Shown one piece after another: positions 25,801-39,136 of a stretch of 64,000 nucleotides of DNA. The position numbers were made by a program, and so were the translations under genes. How positions within the stretch are numbered: the stretch's first letter is position 1; every line of letters begins with the position of its first letter. Below the pieces are notes generated by a model. It saw nothing but the letters and a program-made list of their open reading frames with translations, was not told where the DNA came from and did no database searches. Origin of the DNA: Streptomyces sp. NBC_00091 (GTDB taxonomy: Bacteria; Actinomycetota; Actinomycetes; Streptomycetales; Streptomycetaceae); contig NZ_JAPEMA010000003.1 in the NCBI RefSeq assembly GCF_026343185.1, positions 124,001-188,000 of the forward strand, given 5' to 3'.

Positions 25801-28800
25801 GACGGGACGCAGTACGAGCGCGTCGACGGTGGCGACCGGTGCGCCGGCCGCGTCGCAGACGTCCACCGCGATGGTGTCGGTGCCCGCCGCGCTGACGCGG
25901 ACCCGCAGGGTGCCGGCGCCGGCCGCGTGGAGGGCGACGCCGCTCCAGGCGAAGGGCAGCCGGGCCTGGCCGGTCAGCTCGATGAACTCGCCGAGCCGCA
26001 TGGCGTGCAGCGCGGCGTCGAGCAGTGCGGGGTGCAGGAGGTACCGGGCCGCTTCGCCCTGGTGGCTGTCGGGCAGCGCGACCTCGGCGAAGACGTCCCC
26101 GGTGGACTCCTGGCGCCACGCGGCGCGCAGGCCCTGGAAGGCGGGGCCGAACTGGTAGCCGGTCTCGGCCGCGGCGGCGTAGAAGCCGTCGAGGTCGACG
26201 GGCTCGGCGCCGACGGGCGGCCAGGCGGTCAGGTCGTGGCCGGGGGCGCCGGCGTCCCGGGTGAGGACACCGCTGGCGTGGCGGGTCCAGGGCAGGTCGG
26301 CGGGGGCGTCCTCGGCGCGGGAGTGGATGGTGACCGGACGGGTGCCGGAGCCGCCTTCGGGGCCGACCAGCACCTGGAGGTGGACACCGCCGCGGGCCGG
26401 GAGGACCAGCGGTGCTTCGAGGGTGAGCTCGTCCAGCAATGTGAACCCGGCTTCGTCGCCGGCGCGGACGGCCAGTTCGACGAAGGCGGTGCCGGGGAGG
26501 ATGGGCGTGCCGGACACCGCGTGGTCGGCGAGCCAGGACTGGGTGTCGGGGGCGATCCGGCCGGTGAACAGGAGGCCTTCGCCGCCCGCGAGGCTCACGG
26601 CCGCACCGAGCAGCGGGTGCCCGGCGTCCGAGAGCCCGAAGCCGGTGGCGTCGCCGGAGAAGGGCGGCAGCGGGTCCGGCCAGAAGGGCTCGTTCTGGAA
26701 GGCGTACGTCGGCAGGTCGATGCGCGCGGCGTCCTGGCCGGCGTAAACGGCCTGCCAGTCGACGGGGGCGCCGTGGGTCCAGGCCTCGGCGAGGGAGGCC
26801 AGGAAGCGCTGGGCCCCGCCTTCGTCGCGGCGCAGTGTGCCCTGGGTGACGGCGGAGGTGCCGGCGGCCTCGATGGTCTCCTGGACGCCGATGGTCAGCA
26901 CCGGGTGGGCACTGGACTCCACGAAGACCTTGTGGCCGCGCTCCAGGAGAGCGGCGATGGCGTCCTGGAAACGGACGGTGCGGCGGAGGTTGGTGTACCA
27001 GTACTCGGCATCCAGCTCGGAGCCGTCGGCCCACTCCCCCGTGACGGTGGAGAAGAACGGGGTCTCGGCGGTGCGCGGCTCGATCCCGGCCAGCAGGCCG
27101 ATGACCTCGTCGCGGATGGACTCGACCTGGGGACCGTGCGAGGCGTAGTCGACGTTGATGCGGCGGGCGCGGACGCCGTCGGCCTCGCAGGCGGCCATCA
27201 GCTCGTCCAGGGCCTCGGGGTCACCGGAAACCACCGTGGACTGCGGACCGTTGACCGAGGCCAGCGCGAGCCGCTCACCCCAAGCGGAGATACGTTCCGC
27301 CACCGCATCGGCGGTGTCGGCCACCGACACCATGCCGCCCTTGCCCGCCAGCGCCAGCAGCGCCTTGGCACGCAGCGCCGACACCTTCGCCGCGTCCTCC
27401 AACGACAACGCGCCGGAGACGGCGGCAGCGGCGATCTCGCCCTGGGAGTGGCCGACGACGGCCGCCGGAACGACTCCGGCCGCACGCCACAGCTCGGCCA
27501 GGGAGACCATCACGGCCCACAGGGCCGGCTGGACCACGTCCACCCGGTCGAAACCGGGCGCACCGTCCTTCTGGCGCAGGACGTCGAGGAGCGACCAGTC
27601 CGTGTACGGGGCCAGAGCGCGCTCGCAGTCGTCGAGGCGGGCGGCGAACTCCGGCGAGGAGTCGTAGAGCTCCACCGCCATCCCCGCCCACTGGGAGCCC
27701 TGCCCCGGGAAGACGAACACCGGACGGCCGGTGCCCTTGACGACGGCGCCCTCGGTGACGCCGACGCCGGGCGTGCCCTCGGCCAGGGCGGTGAGCCCGG
27801 CGAGGAGTCCGTCGCGGTCGTCGGCCTGGACCGCGCCGCGGCGTTCCAGGGCGGCCCGGCTGGTGGCCAGCGACCAGGCGACGTCCACCGGGCGCAGCGC
27901 CTCGGCGCCGTCGGCCGCGGCGAACTCCCGCAGCCGCCCGGCCTGGCCGCGCAGGCCGGCCGTACCGCGCCCGGAGACGATCCAGGGCAGTGCGGCAGCC
28001 GGGAAGGCCGGGACGGCGGGTACGCGGGCGGGCTCCTCGGTCTGCGGCGCCTGCTCCAGCACGACGTGGACGTTGGTGCCGCTGCCGCCGAAGGAGGACA
28101 CGCCGGCGCGGCGCGGGCGGCCCGTCTCGGGCCACGGCCGGGCCTCGGTCAGCAGTTCCACGGCGCCCGAGGACCAGTCGATCTCGCGGGCCGGCTCGGC
28201 GACGTGGAGGGTCTTGGGCAGCATGCCGTGGCGCAGCGCCATGACGGTCTTGATGATGCCCGCGACGCCGGAGGCGGCCTGGGAGTGGCCCAGGTTGGAC
28301 TTCAGGGAGCCCAGCCACAGGGGCTGCTCGGCGGTGTGGGCCTGGCCGTAGGTGGCGAGCAGGGCCTGGGCTTCGATGGGGTCGCCGAGGGTGGTGCCGG
28401 TGCCGTGCGCCTCGACGGCGTCGACGTCGGCGGGTTCGAGTCCGGCGTCGGCGAGGGCCGCGCGGATGACGCGCTGCTGGGCGGGGCCGCTGGGGGCGGA
28501 GAGGCCGTTGCTGGCGCCGTCCTGGTTGGCGGCCGTACCGCGGATGACGGCGAGGACCTGGTGGCCGTTGGCCTGTGCGTCGGAGAGGCGCTCCAGCATG
28601 ATCACGCCGACGCCCTCGGACCAGCCGGTGCCGTCGGCGTCCTCGGAGAAGGACTTGCAGCGGCCGGACGGGGAGAGTCCGCCCTGCTGGCTGAAGCCGA
28701 TGAAGACGCCGGGCGAGCACATGACCATCGCGCCGCCCGCGAGCGCCATGCGGCAGTCCCCGGTGCGCAGGGCCTGCACGGCGAGGTGCAGGGCGGTCAG

Positions 28801-31800
28801 GGAGGAGGAGCACATGGTGTCGACGGTGACCGCCGGGCCCTCCAGCCCGAAGGTGTAGGCGAGGCGGCCGGAGGCGACGGCGGCGGAGGCGCCGAACAGC
28901 ATCTGGCCGTCGGAGCCTTCGGGCATCTGCACGTCGTGGCCGTAGCCGGGGTATCCGGCTCCGATGAACACGCCGGTGCTGCTGCCCTTGAGGGTGTCCG
29001 GGTCGAGGCCGGCTCGTTCGAAGACCTCCCAGGCGGTCTCCAGGAGGAGGCGCTGCTGCGGGTCCATGGTGAGGGCCTCGCGGGGCGAGATGCCGAAGAA
29101 GCCGGGGTCGAAGTGGGTGGCGGTGTCGACGAAGCCGCCCTCGCGGACGTAGCTCGTACCGACCTTGGCGCGGTCGGGGTCGTAGAAGCCGTCGAGGTTC
29201 CAGCCGCGGTCGGTGGGGAAGCCGCCGATGGCGTCGCGGCCTTCGGCGACGAGCTGCCACATGTCCTCGGGCGAGGTGATCCCGCCGGGGTAGCGGCAGC
29301 TCATGGAGACGATGGCGATGGGCTCGTCGGAGGCGGTGGCCCGCGTGGTGGCGGCGCCGGCCGTGGTGGCGGTGTCCCCGTCGCCGAGGAGTCCGGTGCG
29401 CAGCAGTTCGGCGACGGCCTGTGGGGTCGGGTGGTCGAAGACCATCGTCGCGGGCAGGGTGAGGCCGGTGGCGGCGGTGAGCCGGTTGCGCAGGTCGACG
29501 GAGGTCAGCGAGTCGAAGCCGGTCGCCTTGAAGGCGCGTCCGGGCTCGATCGCGTCGAGGGAGGGGTGGCCCAGGACGGCGGCCGCTTCCCGGCGGACCA
29601 GGTCGAGCAGGATGGTGTCCCGCTCGCCTTCGGGGGCTTGGCGCAGGCGCCGGGCGAACTCTCCCGAGGGGCCCTCCCCGTCGGTGTCCTCGTCGGGGCG
29701 GGCGGCCCGGGTGGCCTCGCGGGCCTCGGGGATGCCGGTGAGCAGCGGGCTGGGGCGGGTGGCGGTGAAGCCGGGCGCGAAGCGGGACCAGTCGACGTCG
29801 GCGACGGCGACGAACGCCTCGTCGTGTTCGACGGCCTGGAGCAGCGCGGACAGGGCGGTCACCGGGTCCATCTCCAGGACACCGCGGCGGCTCATGTACT
29901 CCTGGGCGCCGGCGGTCTCCATGATCCCGCCGCCGCCCCAGGCGCCCCAGGCGACGGAGGTGGCGGTGAGGCCGCGGGCCCGGCGGCGTTCGGCGAGCGC
30001 GTCGAGGTGGGCGTTGGCGGCGGCGTAGGCGGTGTGCCCGGCGGCGCCCCATACCCCGGAGTTGGAGGAGAACAGGACGAAGGCGTCCAGGGCGGTTTCG
30101 CCGAGGAGTTCGTCGAGGTGGGTGGCGCCGGCGGCCTTGCCGGCGAGGACCCGCTCGAACTCCTCGGGCGTGACGTCCTCCAGGACGGTGGACTGGGGGA
30201 CGCCCGCGGCGTGCACGACGGCGGTGAGGGGGGTGGTGGCGGGTACGGCGGCCAGCAGCGCGGCGACCGCGTCGCGGTCGGCGACGTCGCAGGCCACGGC
30301 TTCGGCCTCGGCGCCCAGGGCGCGCAGCTCCGTGAGGAGTTCGGCGGCGCCGGGGGCGTCGGGCCCGCGGCGGCCGGCCAGCACGAGGCGTTCGGCGCCG
30401 GCGGCGGCGAGCCAGCGGGCCACGTGCGCGCCGACTCCGCCGGTGCCGCCGGTGACGAGGACGGTGCCGTGCGGGCGCCAGTCGCGGGCCGGTTCGCGGT
30501 CCTCGAGGGCGGCGCGGACGAGGCGGCGGCCGAAGGTGCCGGAGCCGCGGACGGCGATCTGGTCCTCCTCGCCGGCGCCTCCGGCGAGGATCTGGACGAG
30601 CCGGGTCAGGGCGCGTTCGTCGGCGGCCGGCGGCAGGTCGACGAGTCCGCCCCAGCTGCGGGGCTGTTCCAGTGCGACGACCCGGCCCAGGCCCCAGACC
30701 TGTGCCTGGGCGGGGTCGGCGGCGTCGTCGGAGCGGCCGGTGGAGACGGCGCCGCGGGTCACGGTCCACAGCTTGGCGCCGGTGACGCCGGCGTCGGTGA
30801 GGGCCTGGACCAGGACGAGGCTGTGCAGGGCGCCGTCGGCGCCGAGGCCGGCGAGGGAGAGGACGCCCGTGATCCCGGCGGCGGCGACGGCGGTGCGGAT
30901 CAGTTCGGCGAGCGCGGTCCGGTCGGTGCCGGTGACGCGTACGGTCACCGTCGAGGCACCGTGCCGGGCGAGCGCGGCGGCGCAGTCGGCGGCCAGGGAC
31001 TCGTGGGCGGGGTCGGCGGGCAGCACGACCAGCCAGGTGCCGGTCAGCGGCGCCGGGGCGGGCTCCGGGAGCCGGTCCCAGGAGACGCGGTAGCGCCAGG
31101 CGTCGACGGTGGAGCGTTCGCGGCGGCGGCGCCGCCAGGAGGACAGTGCGGGCAGCAGCTCGCCCAGGGAGCGGCGCTCCTCCAGGTCGAGGGTGCCGGC
31201 GAGGCTTTCGAGGTCCTCGCGTTCGACGGCGTCCCAGAAGCGTGCCTCGGCTTCGTCGGCGGGCAGTGTCCCGCCCGTGGCCTCGGTGGTCCCGGTGGCC
31301 TCCAGCCAGTAGCGCTGCTGCTGGAAGGCGTAGGTGGGCAGTTCCACGGTGCGGGGGCCGTGCGGGGCGACGAGCGTGGCCCAGTCGACGCCGGCGCCGT
31401 GGACCCAGGCTTCGGCGAGGGAGGTGAGGAAGCGGCGTGAGCCGCCCTCGTCGCGGCGCAGGGAGCCGAGGGTGACGGCGGCGGCGGACGTGGTGTCGAT
31501 GGTCTCCTGGACGCCGACGGTCAGCACGGGGTGGGCGCTGGACTCGACGAAGATGCCGTGGCCCTCGGCGAGGAGGGCGCGGACGGCCTCCTCGAAGCGG
31601 ACGGTGGTGCGCAGGTTGGTGTACCAGTACTCGGCGTCGAGCTCCGTGCCGTCGAGGAATCCGGCGGTGACGGTGGAGAAGAAGGGGGTCTCGGCGGTGC
31701 GCGGCTGGATCCCGGCCAGCAGGCCGATGACCTCGTCGCGGATCGATTCGACCTGCGCGGAGTGCGAGGCGTAGTCGACGTTGATGCGGCGGGCGCGGAC

Positions 31801-34089
31801 GCCGTCGGCCTCGCAGGCGGCCATCAGCTCGTCGAGAGCCTCGGGGTCGCCGGAGACGACGGTGGAGCGGGGGCCGTTGACGGAGGCGAGGGAGAGCCGC
31901 TCGCCCCAGGCGGAGATACGTTCCGCCACCGCGCCGGCGACGTCCGCCACCGACACCATGCCGCCCTTGCCCGCCAGCGCCACGATCGCCTTGGCACGCA
32001 GCGCGGACACCTTCGCCGCGTCCTCGAGCGACAACGCGCCCGAGACGGCCGCGGCCGCGATCTCACCCTGCGAGTGGCCTATGACGGCCGCCGGAACCAC
32101 CCCGGCGGCCCGCCACAGCTCGGCGAGGGAGACCATCACGGCCCACAGCGCCGGCTGGACCACGTCCACCCGGTCGAAACCGGGCGCACCGTCCTCCTGA
32201 CGCAGGACGTCGAGGAGCGACCAGTCGGTGTACCGGGCCAGCGCCTCGGCACAGGCGTCCAGGCGGGCCGCGAACACCGGCGACGCCTCGTACAGTTCCT
32301 CGGCCATGCCCGCCCACTGGGAGCCCTGGCCGGGGAAGACGAGGACGGTCCCGGAGCCGGGCAGGGTGGCGCCGCGGACGACGGTGGTGGAGCCGGGTGC
32401 GGCGTCGGCGAGGGCGGCGAGGCCTTCCTGGAAGCCGTTGTCGCCGACGGCGACGACCACGGCGCGCTGCTCCAGGGCGGCGCGGGTGGTGGCCAGGGAG
32501 TGGGCGACGTCGGCGGGGCCCGGCGCGCTCTCGCGGGCGGCGAAGGCGCGCAGCCGGTCCGCCTGGGCGCGCAGGGCGCCCGGGGTGTGGCCGGAGAGGG
32601 CCCACGGGATCAGCGGGGTGGACAGGACGGTGGCCGGGGCGGCGGCGCTCCCGTCGCCGGCGCGGCTGGTGTCCGCGTCGGCGTCGGGGCCGTCGTGGGC
32701 GTCCTGTTCGAGGATGACGTGGGCGTTGGTGCCGCCGACACCGAAGGCGGAGACGCCGGCGCGGCGCGGGCCGCCGTCGCGGGAGGTCCACTCGACGGGT
32801 TCGCGCAGCAGCCGTACGGAGCCGGCGGACCAGTCGACCTGGCTGGTGGGCGCGTCGACGTGGAGGGTGCGGGGCAGCAGGCCGTGGCGCATGGCCATGA
32901 CCATCTTCATCACGCCGGCCATGCCGGCGGCGGCCTGGGTGTGGCCGATGTTGGACTTGACGGAGCCGAGCCAAAGCGGCCGGTCCTCGGGGCGGTTCTT
33001 GCCGTAGGCGGCCAGCAGGGCCTGCGCCTCGATGGGGTCGCCGAGGGTGGTGCCGGTGCCGTGGGCCTCGACGGCGTCGATCTGCTGGGCGCCGAGGCGG
33101 GCGTTGGCGAGGGCCTGCTTGATGACGCGGATCTGGGAGGGGCCGTTGGGGGCGGTCAGGCCGTTGCTGGCGCCGTCCTGGTTGACGGCCGAACCACGGA
33201 TGACGGCGAGGACCTCGTGGCCGTTGCGGCGCGCGTCCGAGAGCCGCTCCAGCAGCAGGACGCCGATGCCCTCGGCGAATCCGGTGCCGTCGGCGGAGTC
33301 GGCGAAGGCCTTGCAGCGGCCGTCGGCGGCCAGACCGCGCTGGCGGCTGAACTCGACGAACAGACCGGGGGTGGACATGACGGTGACGCCGGCGGCCAGG
33401 GCGAGGGAGCACTCGTCCTGGCGCAGGGCCTGTACGGCCAGGTGCAGGGCGACGAGCGAGGAGGAGCAGGCGGTGTCGACGGTGACCGCCGGACCCTCCA
33501 GCCCGAAGGTGTAGGCGAGGCGCCCGGAGACCACGGCGGCCGCGCTGCCCGTGCCGAGGTAGCCCTCGACGTCGTCGGGGACGGAGTCGAGGTCGGTGGC
33601 GTAGCTGGAGGAGGAGGCGCCGACGAACACGCCGGTGCGGCTGCCCTTGAGCGACGTCGGGTCGTATCCGGCGCGCTCCATGACCTCCCAGGAGGCCTCC
33701 AGCAGCAGCCGCTGCTGCGGGTCCATGGCGAGGGCCTCGCGCGGCGAGATGCCGAACAGCTGCGCGTCGAAGCGCGGGACGTCCTGGAGGAAACCGCCCT
33801 GCTTGGTGTACGAGGTGCCGATCCGGTCGGGGTCGGGGTCGTAGAGGGCGTCCAGGTCCCAGCCGCGGTCCTCGGGGAATCCGCCGATGCCGTCACGGCC
33901 GTCGGCGACGAGGTCCCACAGCTGTTCGGGCGTGGCGACCTGTCCGGGGAAGCGGCAGGCCATGCGGACGATGGCCACGGGCTCGGGCTCTTCGAGCTCC
34001 TTGACGCGCCGGCGCGCGTTGCGCAGGTCGGCGGTGGCCCGCTTCAGATACTCGCGGAGCTTGTCTTCATTGTTCGTGCTCAACGTCAC
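22819..34089 (-). CDS. Type I PKS, two modules: KS-AT-KR-ACP and KS-AT-DH-ER-KR-ACP
   Basis: 3756 residues. Module 1: KS (Cys207), AT (GHSQGE near 672, YASH near 775, methylmalonyl), A-type KR (near 1211; Trp in NSGVWG), ACP (near 1525). Module 2: KS (Cys near 1759, in DTMCSSS), AT (near 2213, YASH near 2316, methylmalonyl), DH ([10 protein letters not shown] near 2522, LLDAALH near 2692), ER (NFRDVLV near 3026, [12 protein letters not shown] near 3128), KR (near 3313, Tyr near 3455), ACP (near 3627), C-terminal docking tail. On the narasin backbone the modules add C5-C6 (7-hydroxyl) and C3-C4 (C5 methylene). The methylmalonyl AT of module 2 gives the 4-methyl that separates narasin from salinomycin. 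The called start is GTG 34089, but TTG 34083 aligns with the other PKS starts and is better spaced from AGGTGA. The tail ([17 protein letters not shown]) differs from the other PKS tails here. Confidence 0.94.
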   Translation of the reverse strand: MTLSTNNEDKLREYLKRATADLRNARRRVKELEEPEPVAIVRMACRFPGQVATPEQLWDLVADGRDGIGGFPEDRGWDLDALYDPDPDRIGTSYTKQGGFLQDVPRFDAQLFGISPREALAMDPQQRLLLEASWEVMERAGYDPTSLKGSRTGVFVGASSSSYATDLDSVPDDVEGYLGTGSAAAVVSGRLAYTFGLEGPAVTVDTACSSSLVALHLAVQALRQDECSLALAAGVTVMSTPGLFVEFSRQRGLAADGRCKAFADSADGTGFAEGIGVLLLERLSDARRNGHEVLAVIRGSAVNQDGASNGLTAPNGPSQIRVIKQALANARLGAQQIDAVEAHGTGTTLGDPIEAQALLAAYGKNRPEDRPLWLGSVKSNIGHTQAAAGMAGVMKMVMAMRHGLLPRTLHVDAPTSQVDWSAGSVRLLREPVEWTSRDGGPRRAGVSAFGVGGTNAHVILEQDAHDGPDADADTSRAGDGSAAAPATVLSTPLIPWALSGHTPGALRAQADRLRAFAARESAPGPADVAHSLATTRAALEQRAVVVAVGDNGFQEGLAALADAAPGSTTVVRGATLPGSGTVLVFPGQGSQWAGMAEELYEASPVFAARLDACAEALARYTDWSLLDVLRQEDGAPGFDRVDVVQPALWAVMVSLAELWRAAGVVPAAVIGHSQGEIAAAAVSGALSLEDAAKVSALRAKAIVALAGKGGMVSVADVAGAVAERISAWGERLSLASVNGPRSTVVSGDPEALDELMAACEADGVRARRINVDYASHSAQVESIRDEVIGLLAGIQPRTAETPFFSTVTAGFLDGTELDAEYWYTNLRTTVRFEEAVRALLAEGHGIFVESSAHPVLTVGVQETIDTTSAAAVTLGSLRRDEGGSRRFLTSLAEAWVHGAGVDWATLVAPHGPRTVELPTYAFQQQRYWLEATGTTEATGGTLPADEAEARFWDAVEREDLESLAGTLDLEERRSLGELLPALSSWRRRRRERSTVDAWRYRVSWDRLPEPAPAPLTGTWLVVLPADPAHESLAADCAAALARHGASTVTVRVTGTDRTALAELIRTAVAAAGITGVLSLAGLGADGALHSLVLVQALTDAGVTGAKLWTVTRGAVSTGRSDDAADPAQAQVWGLGRVVALEQPRSWGGLVDLPPAADERALTRLVQILAGGAGEEDQIAVRGSGTFGRRLVRAALEDREPARDWRPHGTVLVTGGTGGVGAHVARWLAAAGAERLVLAGRRGPDAPGAAELLTELRALGAEAEAVACDVADRDAVAALLAAVPATTPLTAVVHAAGVPQSTVLEDVTPEEFERVLAGKAAGATHLDELLGETALDAFVLFSSNSGVWGAAGHTAYAAANAHLDALAERRRARGLTATSVAWGAWGGGGIMETAGAQEYMSRRGVLEMDPVTALSALLQAVEHDEAFVAVADVDWSRFAPGFTATRPSPLLTGIPEAREATRAARPDEDTDGEGPSGEFARRLRQAPEGERDTILLDLVRREAAAVLGHPSLDAIEPGRAFKATGFDSLTSVDLRNRLTAATGLTLPATMVFDHPTPQAVAELLRTGLLGDGDTATTAGAATTRATASDEPIAIVSMSCRYPGGITSPEDMWQLVAEGRDAIGGFPTDRGWNLDGFYDPDRAKVGTSYVREGGFVDTATHFDPGFFGISPREALTMDPQQRLLLETAWEVFERAGLDPDTLKGSSTGVFIGAGYPGYGHDVQMPEGSDGQMLFGASAAVASGRLAYTFGLEGPAVTVDTMCSSSLTALHLAVQALRTGDCRMALAGGAMVMCSPGVFIGFSQQGGLSPSGRCKSFSEDADGTGWSEGVGVIMLERLSDAQANGHQVLAVIRGTAANQDGASNGLSAPSGPAQQRVIRAALADAGLEPADVDAVEAHGTGTTLGDPIEAQALLATYGQAHTAEQPLWLGSLKSNLGHSQAASGVAGIIKTVMALRHGMLPKTLHVAEPAREIDWSSGAVELLTEARPWPETGRPRRAGVSSFGGSGTNVHVVLEQAPQTEEPARVPAVPAFPAAALPWIVSGRGTAGLRGQAGRLREFAAADGAEALRPVDVAWSLATSRAALERRGAVQADDRDGLLAGLTALAEGTPGVGVTEGAVVKGTGRPVFVFPGQGSQWAGMAVELYDSSPEFAARLDDCERALAPYTDWSLLDVLRQKDGAPGFDRVDVVQPALWAVMVSLAELWRAAGVVPAAVVGHSQGEIAAAAVSGALSLEDAAKVSALRAKALLALAGKGGMVSVADTADAVAERISAWGERLALASVNGPQSTVVSGDPEALDELMAACEADGVRARRINVDYASHGPQVESIRDEVIGLLAGIEPRTAETPFFSTVTGEWADGSELDAEYWYTNLRRTVRFQDAIAALLERGHKVFVESSAHPVLTIGVQETIEAAGTSAVTQGTLRRDEGGAQRFLASLAEAWTHGAPVDWQAVYAGQDAARIDLPTYAFQNEPFWPDPLPPFSGDATGFGLSDAGHPLLGAAVSLAGGEGLLFTGRIAPDTQSWLADHAVSGTPILPGTAFVELAVRAGDEAGFTLLDELTLEAPLVLPARGGVHLQVLVGPEGGSGTRPVTIHSRAEDAPADLPWTRHASGVLTRDAGAPGHDLTAWPPVGAEPVDLDGFYAAAAETGYQFGPAFQGLRAAWRQESTGDVFAEVALPDSHQGEAARYLLHPALLDAALHAMRLGEFIELTGQARLPFAWSGVALHAAGAGTLRVRVSAAGTDTIAVDVCDAAGAPVATVDALVLRPVDTATLRQGGDGGTDGLFRLEWTELPAHADASAAGNWAVIGSAAPGIAAALEGAGAAVDRYEDLAALAAADGAALPQTVVLPYGAPDASPSPDGALAEVHAEAAALLATVQEWVAAERFAGSRLVVLTHGAVATRTGEDATGLAHSPAWGLIRSAQAENPGRLLIADLDTTEESAAALRGAVAAALVHDEPQTALRAGTALAPRLVRAGSGTALPVPGGAAAWALDTTAAGTLDHLALRPRPEAAQPLPEGAVRIAVHAAGLNFRDVLVSLGMYPGGGFMGCEAAGVVVETGPGVTHLAPGDRVMGMVPHAFGPLAVADAQMVARVPEGWSFEKAASVPAAFLTAYYALVDLAGLKAGERVLVHAAAGGVGSAAVQIARHLGAEVFGTASEGKWDALRAAGLDDAHIASSRDASFEERFSTATGGEGVDVVLDCLAGDLVDASLRLLPRGGRFVELGATDVRDAAQVALDHPGVHYRRFDLAEAGPQRTAAMLTELAGLFETDELRPLPTRTWDIRRAPEAFRFMSQAKHTGKIVLTVPQGWDPAGTVLVTGGTGTLGALVAKHLVTEHGVRNLLLAGRRGPDAPGAAELVAEIAELGATAEVVACDAADRDALAALLAAIPADRPLTGVVHAAGVVDDGVFASLTPARMERAMRPKVDAAWNLHELTRDLDLSRFVLYSSAAGVTGNSGQANYAAANTYLDALAHHRRAQGLPATSLAWGMWHQTSELTAGLDDTDLARFSRGGVTPLTAEQGLALFDAAVDQDEALSVPVRLDPAALRDSAGGAGLPALYRSLVRTPVRRAAGTAATAEPDGSALTRKLAGLSAERRRTVLLDLVRTNVAAVLGHANPGSIEADRAFKELGFDSLTAVELRNRLGAATGLRLPATIVFDHPTPVELADHLRDELAPETGATDTGADPTATGAPVDEAHLRRALATLPLARLSEAGVLDTLLRLAGSPAAEPPTSDHTGAREDSIATMDLDDLVSLALDGDNH
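23925..24785 (-). repeat. ER-KR tract nearly identical to 49257-50117
   Basis: The ER nucleotide-binding half and the KR N-terminal half match those of the upstream fully reducing module at a constant offset of 25,332 bases. The ER tract (24521-24785) shows only a few differences from 49853-50117 and its protein is almost identical. The stretch between the tracts, around the end of the ER, is more diverged. This suggests recent gene conversion between the two modules. Confidence 0.8.
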
Positions 34090-34141
34090 TCACCTACCGG
34101 GAACGGGAAGCCAACACGGCGCGGTCGTTGCGGGCGCGGGG

Positions 34142-37100
34142 TCACTGCGTCTCCAACTCGTCGTCGAGCAGGTCGAAGAGCTCGCTGTCCGAGGCCGAGT
34201 CGAGGTCGGCGTCGGAGGCGGGCGCCGCGTCCGCTGCGGTGGCGTTCCAGGCGGCGAGCAGCTCGTGGAGCCTGCTGCTGATCCGGCCGCGGTCTTCGGG
34301 GGTGGCCTGTGCGGCCCCGGCCAGGGCGCCGCCGAGCCGGTCGATCTCGTCGAGCAGCGGGTCCAGGCCCTCGGTGTCGCCGAGGAGTTCGGTGCGCAGC
34401 AGGGCGGCGAGCTCGACGGGCGTCGGGTGGTCGAAGACCAGGGTGGAGGGCAGGCTCAGGCCGGTGGCGGCGCCGAGCCGGTTGCGCAGTTCGACCGCGC
34501 TGAGGGAGTCGAAGCCCAGCTCGCGGAAGGCCCGCTGGGGGCCGACGGCGGCCAGGGCCTCCGGGCCGGCGGTGCCGTGGCCCAGGACGGAGGCGGCCTG
34601 CTTGCGGACCAGGTCGAGCAGGACGCGGTCCTGCTCGGCCGCCGGGAGGCCGGTGAGGCGGCGCAGCAGGGCGTCGGCGGCGCCGTCGGCCTCCTCGGCC
34701 TCGGCGGCGGCGGTGGCCTCGGCCTGGGCGAGGAGCTTCGCCGCCTCGGGGACCATCTCGAACAGGGGGCTGTTGCGCTCCGTGTTGGTGCCCAGCGAGA
34801 AGCTGTCCCAGCGGATGTCGATGATGACCGGGCCGGTCTCCTCGTGGTCGAGGGACTGCTGGAGCGCGGCGGTGGCGAGCTCCGGGGGGAGCTCCCAGAC
34901 GCCCTGGAGGCGGGCGCGTTCGCCGACGCCGTTGTCGGCCATGCCGCTGCCCTCCCAGGTGCCCCACACGACGGCGGTGGCGGGCAGGCCGAGGGCGCGG
35001 CGCTGCTCGGCGAGGGCGTCGAGGAAGGTGTTGCCGGGGGTGTAGTTGCCCAGGCCCGCGGAGCCGTAGGCGGCGCCGAAGGAGGAGAACAGGACGAAGG
35101 CCGTGAGCTCCTTGTCGCGGGTCAGTTCCTGGAGGTTGAGGGCGCCGCGCGCCTTGACGGCGAGGACGCGCTCCATGCGGTCGGGGGTGAGCGAGTCGAC
35201 CATGCCGTCGTCGAGGACGGCGGCGGTGTGGAACACCGAGGTCAGCGGGGCGTCGGCGGGGAGCGCGTCGATGACGGCGGCGAGGGCGGCGGCGTCGCAG
35301 ACGTCGGCCGCGGCGATGGTGACCTTGGCGCCGAGCTCGGTGAGTTCGGCTTCCAGGGCGCCGGCGCCGGGGGCGTCGGGGCCGCTGCGGCTGATCAGCA
35401 GCAGGTGTTCGGCGCCCGCGCGGGCGAGCCAGCGGGCGGTCTGCGCGCCGAGGCCGCCGGTGCCGCCGGTGATGAGGGCGGTGCCGGACGGCTGCCAGGT
35501 GCGGGCCGGTTCGGCGTCGCCGAGCGGCGCCCGGACCAGCCTGCGGACCAGGACGTTCCAGGACCGTACGGCGAGCTGGTCCTCGTCGCCGGGCTCGGTG
35601 AGGATTCCGGCGAGCCGCTTCCAGGCCTCCTCGTCGGGCTGCTGCGGCAGGTCGACGATGCCGCCCCACAGCCGCGGGTGCTCCTGGACCAGGACGCGGG
35701 CCAGGCCCCACACGGCGGCCTGGACGGGGCTGGTGAGCGGGTCGGAGTCGCCGACGGAGACGGCACCCTGGGTGAGGGACCACACCGGGGCGTCGAACTC
35801 GGCGAGTTCGCGTACCTGGAGGACCGCCTGGACGAGGGTGACCGTGCCGGCCAGGCCGAGCGGGAGCTCGGGGTGGTCGGGGTGGGGCCGCTCGTCGAGG
35901 GACAGCAGGGACAGGATCCCGGTGACGCGGTCCTCGCCCTCGGCGGTGAGCTCCTGGTGGAGCTGCTGGGCGAGGGTGTAGCGGTCGCTGGCCCAGACGT
36001 CGACGGGGATGCGGACGGTGCGGGCGCCCTGGGCGGCGAGGCGGTCGGCGGCGGCCGCGGCGAGCGAGTCGTCGCCGCCCTCGGACTCCACGATCAGCCA
36101 GGTGCCGGTGAGCTGCGGTGCGGCGGTCTCGGCGACCGTCCACACGGTGCGGTAGCGCCAGGAGTCGATCGCGGACTTCTCGCGGCGGGTGCGGCGCCAG
36201 GCGGCCAGGGCGGGCAGCGCCTCGCCGAGGGGCTGGTCCGCGCCGACGCCGAGGGGGGCCAGGTCGCCGCTGTCCACGGCCGCCCAGAAGGCGGCGTCGA
36301 CCTCGTCGCCGCCGTGCGCGGCGAGGTCGGGGGCCGCCGCGTCGGAGGGCTCGGCGTCGAGCCAGTACGGGCGGTGCTGGAAGGCGTACGTGGGCAGCTC
36401 GACGCGCTGTGCGCCCTCGGGGAAGGCGGTGGGCCAGGCGACGGTGGCGCCGCGGGTCCAGGCCTCGGCGAGGGAGGTGAGGAAGCGCTGCGGGCCGCCC
36501 TCGTCGCGGCGCAGGGTGGCGAGGGTGACGGCGGCGGAGGCGGCCGGGGCCTCGGCGGCGTCGATGGTCTCCTGGACGCCGATGGTGAGGACGGGGTGGG
36601 CGCTGGCCTCGACGAACAGGCCGTGGCCGGCGGCCAGGAGGCTGCGGACGCCGTCCTCGAAGCGGACGGTGGTGCGCAGGTTGGTGTACCAGTACTCGGC
36701 GTCCAGCTCGGAGCCGTCGGCCCAGTCACCGGTGACGGTGGAGAAGAAGGGGGTCTCGGCGGTGCGCGGCTGGATCCCGGCCAGCAGGCCGATGACCTCG
36801 TCGCGGATCGATTCGACCTGCGCGGAGTGCGAGGCGTAGTCGACGTTGATGCGGCGGGCGCGGACCCCGTCGGCCTCGCAGGCGGCCATCAGCTCGTCCA
36901 GGGCCTCCGGGTCACCGGAGACGACGGTGGACCGCGGGCCGTTGACCGAGGCCAGCGCGAGCCGCTCGCCCCAGGCGGAGATACGTTCCGCCACCGCGCC
37001 GGCGACGTCCGCCACCGACACCATGCCGCCCTTGCCCGCCAGCGCCACGATCGCCTTGGCACGCAGCGCGGACACCTTCGCCGCGTCCTCGAGCGACAAC

Positions 37101-39097
37101 GCGCCCGAGACGGCCGCTGCCGCGATCTCACCCTGCGAGTGGCCCAGCACGGCGGCCGGGCGCACCCCGTGGAAGCGCCACAGCTCGGCGAGGGACACCA
37201 TCACGGCCCACAGGGCGGGCTGCACGACGTCGACCCGGTCGAAGCCGGGGACGCCGTCCTTCTGCCGCAGGACGTCCAGCAGCGACCAGTCGGTGTACGG
37301 GGCCAGTGCCTGGGCGCACTCCTCGAGGCGGGCGGCGAACACCGGGGAGGACCCGTAGAGTTCCACGGCCATGCCGGCCCACTGGGAGCCCTGGCCGGGG
37401 AAGACGAAGACGGGGCGGTCAGCGCCCGCGGCGGCGGTGACTCCGGTGGTGTCGCCCTCGGCGAGCTCGGCGAGCCCGGCGAGGAACTCCTCGTGCTTGG
37501 CGGCGACGACCGCGCCGCGCACCGGGTGGGCGCTGCGGGTGGTGGCCAGCGAGAAGCCGGTGGAGGCGGGCGCGGCGCCGTCGCGGACGTGGGCCAGGAG
37601 GCGGGCGGCCTGCTCGCGCAGGGCGGCCTGGGTGCGGCCGGAGAGGATCCACGGCACGGGCGCGCCGCCGCCGTCCTCGGGGGACGGCGCCGCCGGCTGG
37701 TCGGCCGGGGCGGCCTCTTCGAGGATGACGTGGGCGTTCGTACCGCTCACGCCGAAGGAGGACACGCCGGCCCGGCGGGGCTCCTCGCCGCGGCGCGTCC
37801 AGTCGCGGGACTCGTTCAGCAGCCGGACGCCGCCGGAGGACCAGTCGATGTGCGGCGACGGCTCGTCGGCGTGCAGGGTCTTGGGGAGCACGCCGTGGCG
37901 CAGCGCCTGCACCATCTTGATGACGCCGGCGAGGCCGGCGACGGGACCGCCGTGCCCGATGTTGGACTTCGACGAGCCGAGCCACAGCGGCTGCTCGGCG
38001 GAGTGCTCCTGCCCGTAGGTGGCGAGCAGGGCCTGGGCCTCGATCGGGTCGCCGAGGGAGGTGCCGGTGCCGTGCGCCTCGACCGCGTCCACGTCCTGCG
38101 GGCTGAGCCGGGCGTTGGCGAGGGCGCGGCGGATGACCTCCTGCTGCGCGGGCTCGCTGGGGGCGGTGAGGCCGTTGCTGGCACCGTCCTGGTTGAGGGC
38201 GGAGCCGCGGATGACGGCGAGGACCTGGTGGCCGTTGCGGCGCGCGTCGGAGAGGCGCTCCACGAGCAGCACTCCGGCGCCCTCGGACCAGGTGGTGCCG
38301 TCGGCGTCGGCGCCGAAGGCCTTGCAGCGGCCGTCGGCGGCCAGCGCGCGCTGGCGGCTGAACTCCACGAACGCGGCGGGGCTGGACATGACGGCCACGC
38401 CCGCGGCCAGGGCGAGCGAGCACTCGCCCTGGCGCAGGGCCTGCACGGCCAGGTGCAGGGCGACCAGGCCGGAGGAGCAGGCCGTGTCGACGGTGACGGC
38501 GGGGCCGGCCAGCCCGAAGGTGTAGGCGACCCGGCCGGACAGGACGCTCGACATGGTGCCGGTGCCGATGTAGCCCTCCACGCCGTCCGGCAGGGCGTCC
38601 AGCCGGGAGGCGTAGTCGGAGGCGACGGCGCCGACGAAGACGCCCGTCCCGGTGCCCTTCAGCGACAGCGGGTCGTAGCCCGCGCGCTCCAGGGTCTCCC
38701 AGGCGGTCTCCAGGAACAGCCGCTGCTGCGGGTCCATGGCGGCCGCCTCGCGCGGCGAGATGCCGAAGAGCTCCGGGTCGAAGAGGGTGGCTCCCTGGAG
38801 GAAGCCGCCCTCGCGGACGTACGTCTTGCCGGGGGCGTCGGGGTCGGGGTCGTACAGGTCGGTGTCCCAGCCGCGGTCGGCCGGGAAGGGGCCGATCGCG
38901 TCGGTACCGGACGCCACGAGGTTCCAGAAGCCCTCGGGGTCGGTGACCCCGCCCGGGAAGCGGCAGGCCATCGAAACGATGGCGATCGGCTCGTGCCCGG
39001 CGTCCTCCGCGTCGCGCAGCTGCTGCTTGGTACGGCTCAGATCGGCTGTGACGCGCTTGAGGTAATCACGGAGCTTCTCTTCGTTGCTCGTCGACAT
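34142..39097 (-). CDS. Type I PKS, single module KS-AT-KR-ACP (methylmalonyl)
   Basis: 1651 residues. Docking helix ([20 protein letters not shown]), KS (Cys206, [10 protein letters not shown]), AT (GHSQGE near 652, YASH near 755), KR (TGGTGGLG near 1211, Tyr in GNYTPGN near 1350), ACP (GFDSLSA near 1529), C-terminal docking helices to 1651. The KR carries LDD (AAVLDDGMV), a B-type mark, unlike the A-type KRs of several neighbours; the Ser and Tyr of the active site are kept. Methylmalonyl extender with an active KR predicts C7-C8 with 8-methyl and a 9-hydroxyl on the narasin backbone. ATG 39097 follows AGGAGTACCGAGC. Its stop is 52 bases before the next PKS start. Confidence 0.94.
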   Translation of the reverse strand: MSTSNEEKLRDYLKRVTADLSRTKQQLRDAEDAGHEPIAIVSMACRFPGGVTDPEGFWNLVASGTDAIGPFPADRGWDTDLYDPDPDAPGKTYVREGGFLQGATLFDPELFGISPREAAAMDPQQRLFLETAWETLERAGYDPLSLKGTGTGVFVGAVASDYASRLDALPDGVEGYIGTGTMSSVLSGRVAYTFGLAGPAVTVDTACSSGLVALHLAVQALRQGECSLALAAGVAVMSSPAAFVEFSRQRALAADGRCKAFGADADGTTWSEGAGVLLVERLSDARRNGHQVLAVIRGSALNQDGASNGLTAPSEPAQQEVIRRALANARLSPQDVDAVEAHGTGTSLGDPIEAQALLATYGQEHSAEQPLWLGSSKSNIGHGGPVAGLAGVIKMVQALRHGVLPKTLHADEPSPHIDWSSGGVRLLNESRDWTRRGEEPRRAGVSSFGVSGTNAHVILEEAAPADQPAAPSPEDGGGAPVPWILSGRTQAALREQAARLLAHVRDGAAPASTGFSLATTRSAHPVRGAVVAAKHEEFLAGLAELAEGDTTGVTAAAGADRPVFVFPGQGSQWAGMAVELYGSSPVFAARLEECAQALAPYTDWSLLDVLRQKDGVPGFDRVDVVQPALWAVMVSLAELWRFHGVRPAAVLGHSQGEIAAAAVSGALSLEDAAKVSALRAKAIVALAGKGGMVSVADVAGAVAERISAWGERLALASVNGPRSTVVSGDPEALDELMAACEADGVRARRINVDYASHSAQVESIRDEVIGLLAGIQPRTAETPFFSTVTGDWADGSELDAEYWYTNLRTTVRFEDGVRSLLAAGHGLFVEASAHPVLTIGVQETIDAAEAPAASAAVTLATLRRDEGGPQRFLTSLAEAWTRGATVAWPTAFPEGAQRVELPTYAFQHRPYWLDAEPSDAAAPDLAAHGGDEVDAAFWAAVDSGDLAPLGVGADQPLGEALPALAAWRRTRREKSAIDSWRYRTVWTVAETAAPQLTGTWLIVESEGGDDSLAAAAADRLAAQGARTVRIPVDVWASDRYTLAQQLHQELTAEGEDRVTGILSLLSLDERPHPDHPELPLGLAGTVTLVQAVLQVRELAEFDAPVWSLTQGAVSVGDSDPLTSPVQAAVWGLARVLVQEHPRLWGGIVDLPQQPDEEAWKRLAGILTEPGDEDQLAVRSWNVLVRRLVRAPLGDAEPARTWQPSGTALITGGTGGLGAQTARWLARAGAEHLLLISRSGPDAPGAGALEAELTELGAKVTIAAADVCDAAALAAVIDALPADAPLTSVFHTAAVLDDGMVDSLTPDRMERVLAVKARGALNLQELTRDKELTAFVLFSSFGAAYGSAGLGNYTPGNTFLDALAEQRRALGLPATAVVWGTWEGSGMADNGVGERARLQGVWELPPELATAALQQSLDHEETGPVIIDIRWDSFSLGTNTERNSPLFEMVPEAAKLLAQAEATAAAEAEEADGAADALLRRLTGLPAAEQDRVLLDLVRKQAASVLGHGTAGPEALAAVGPQRAFRELGFDSLSAVELRNRLGAATGLSLPSTLVFDHPTPVELAALLRTELLGDTEGLDPLLDEIDRLGGALAGAAQATPEDRGRISSRLHELLAAWNATAADAAPASDADLDSASDSELFDLLDDELETQ

Positions 39098-39136
39098 GCT
39101 CGGTACTCCTAAGTGGATATGGGACAGAGGAGCAGG

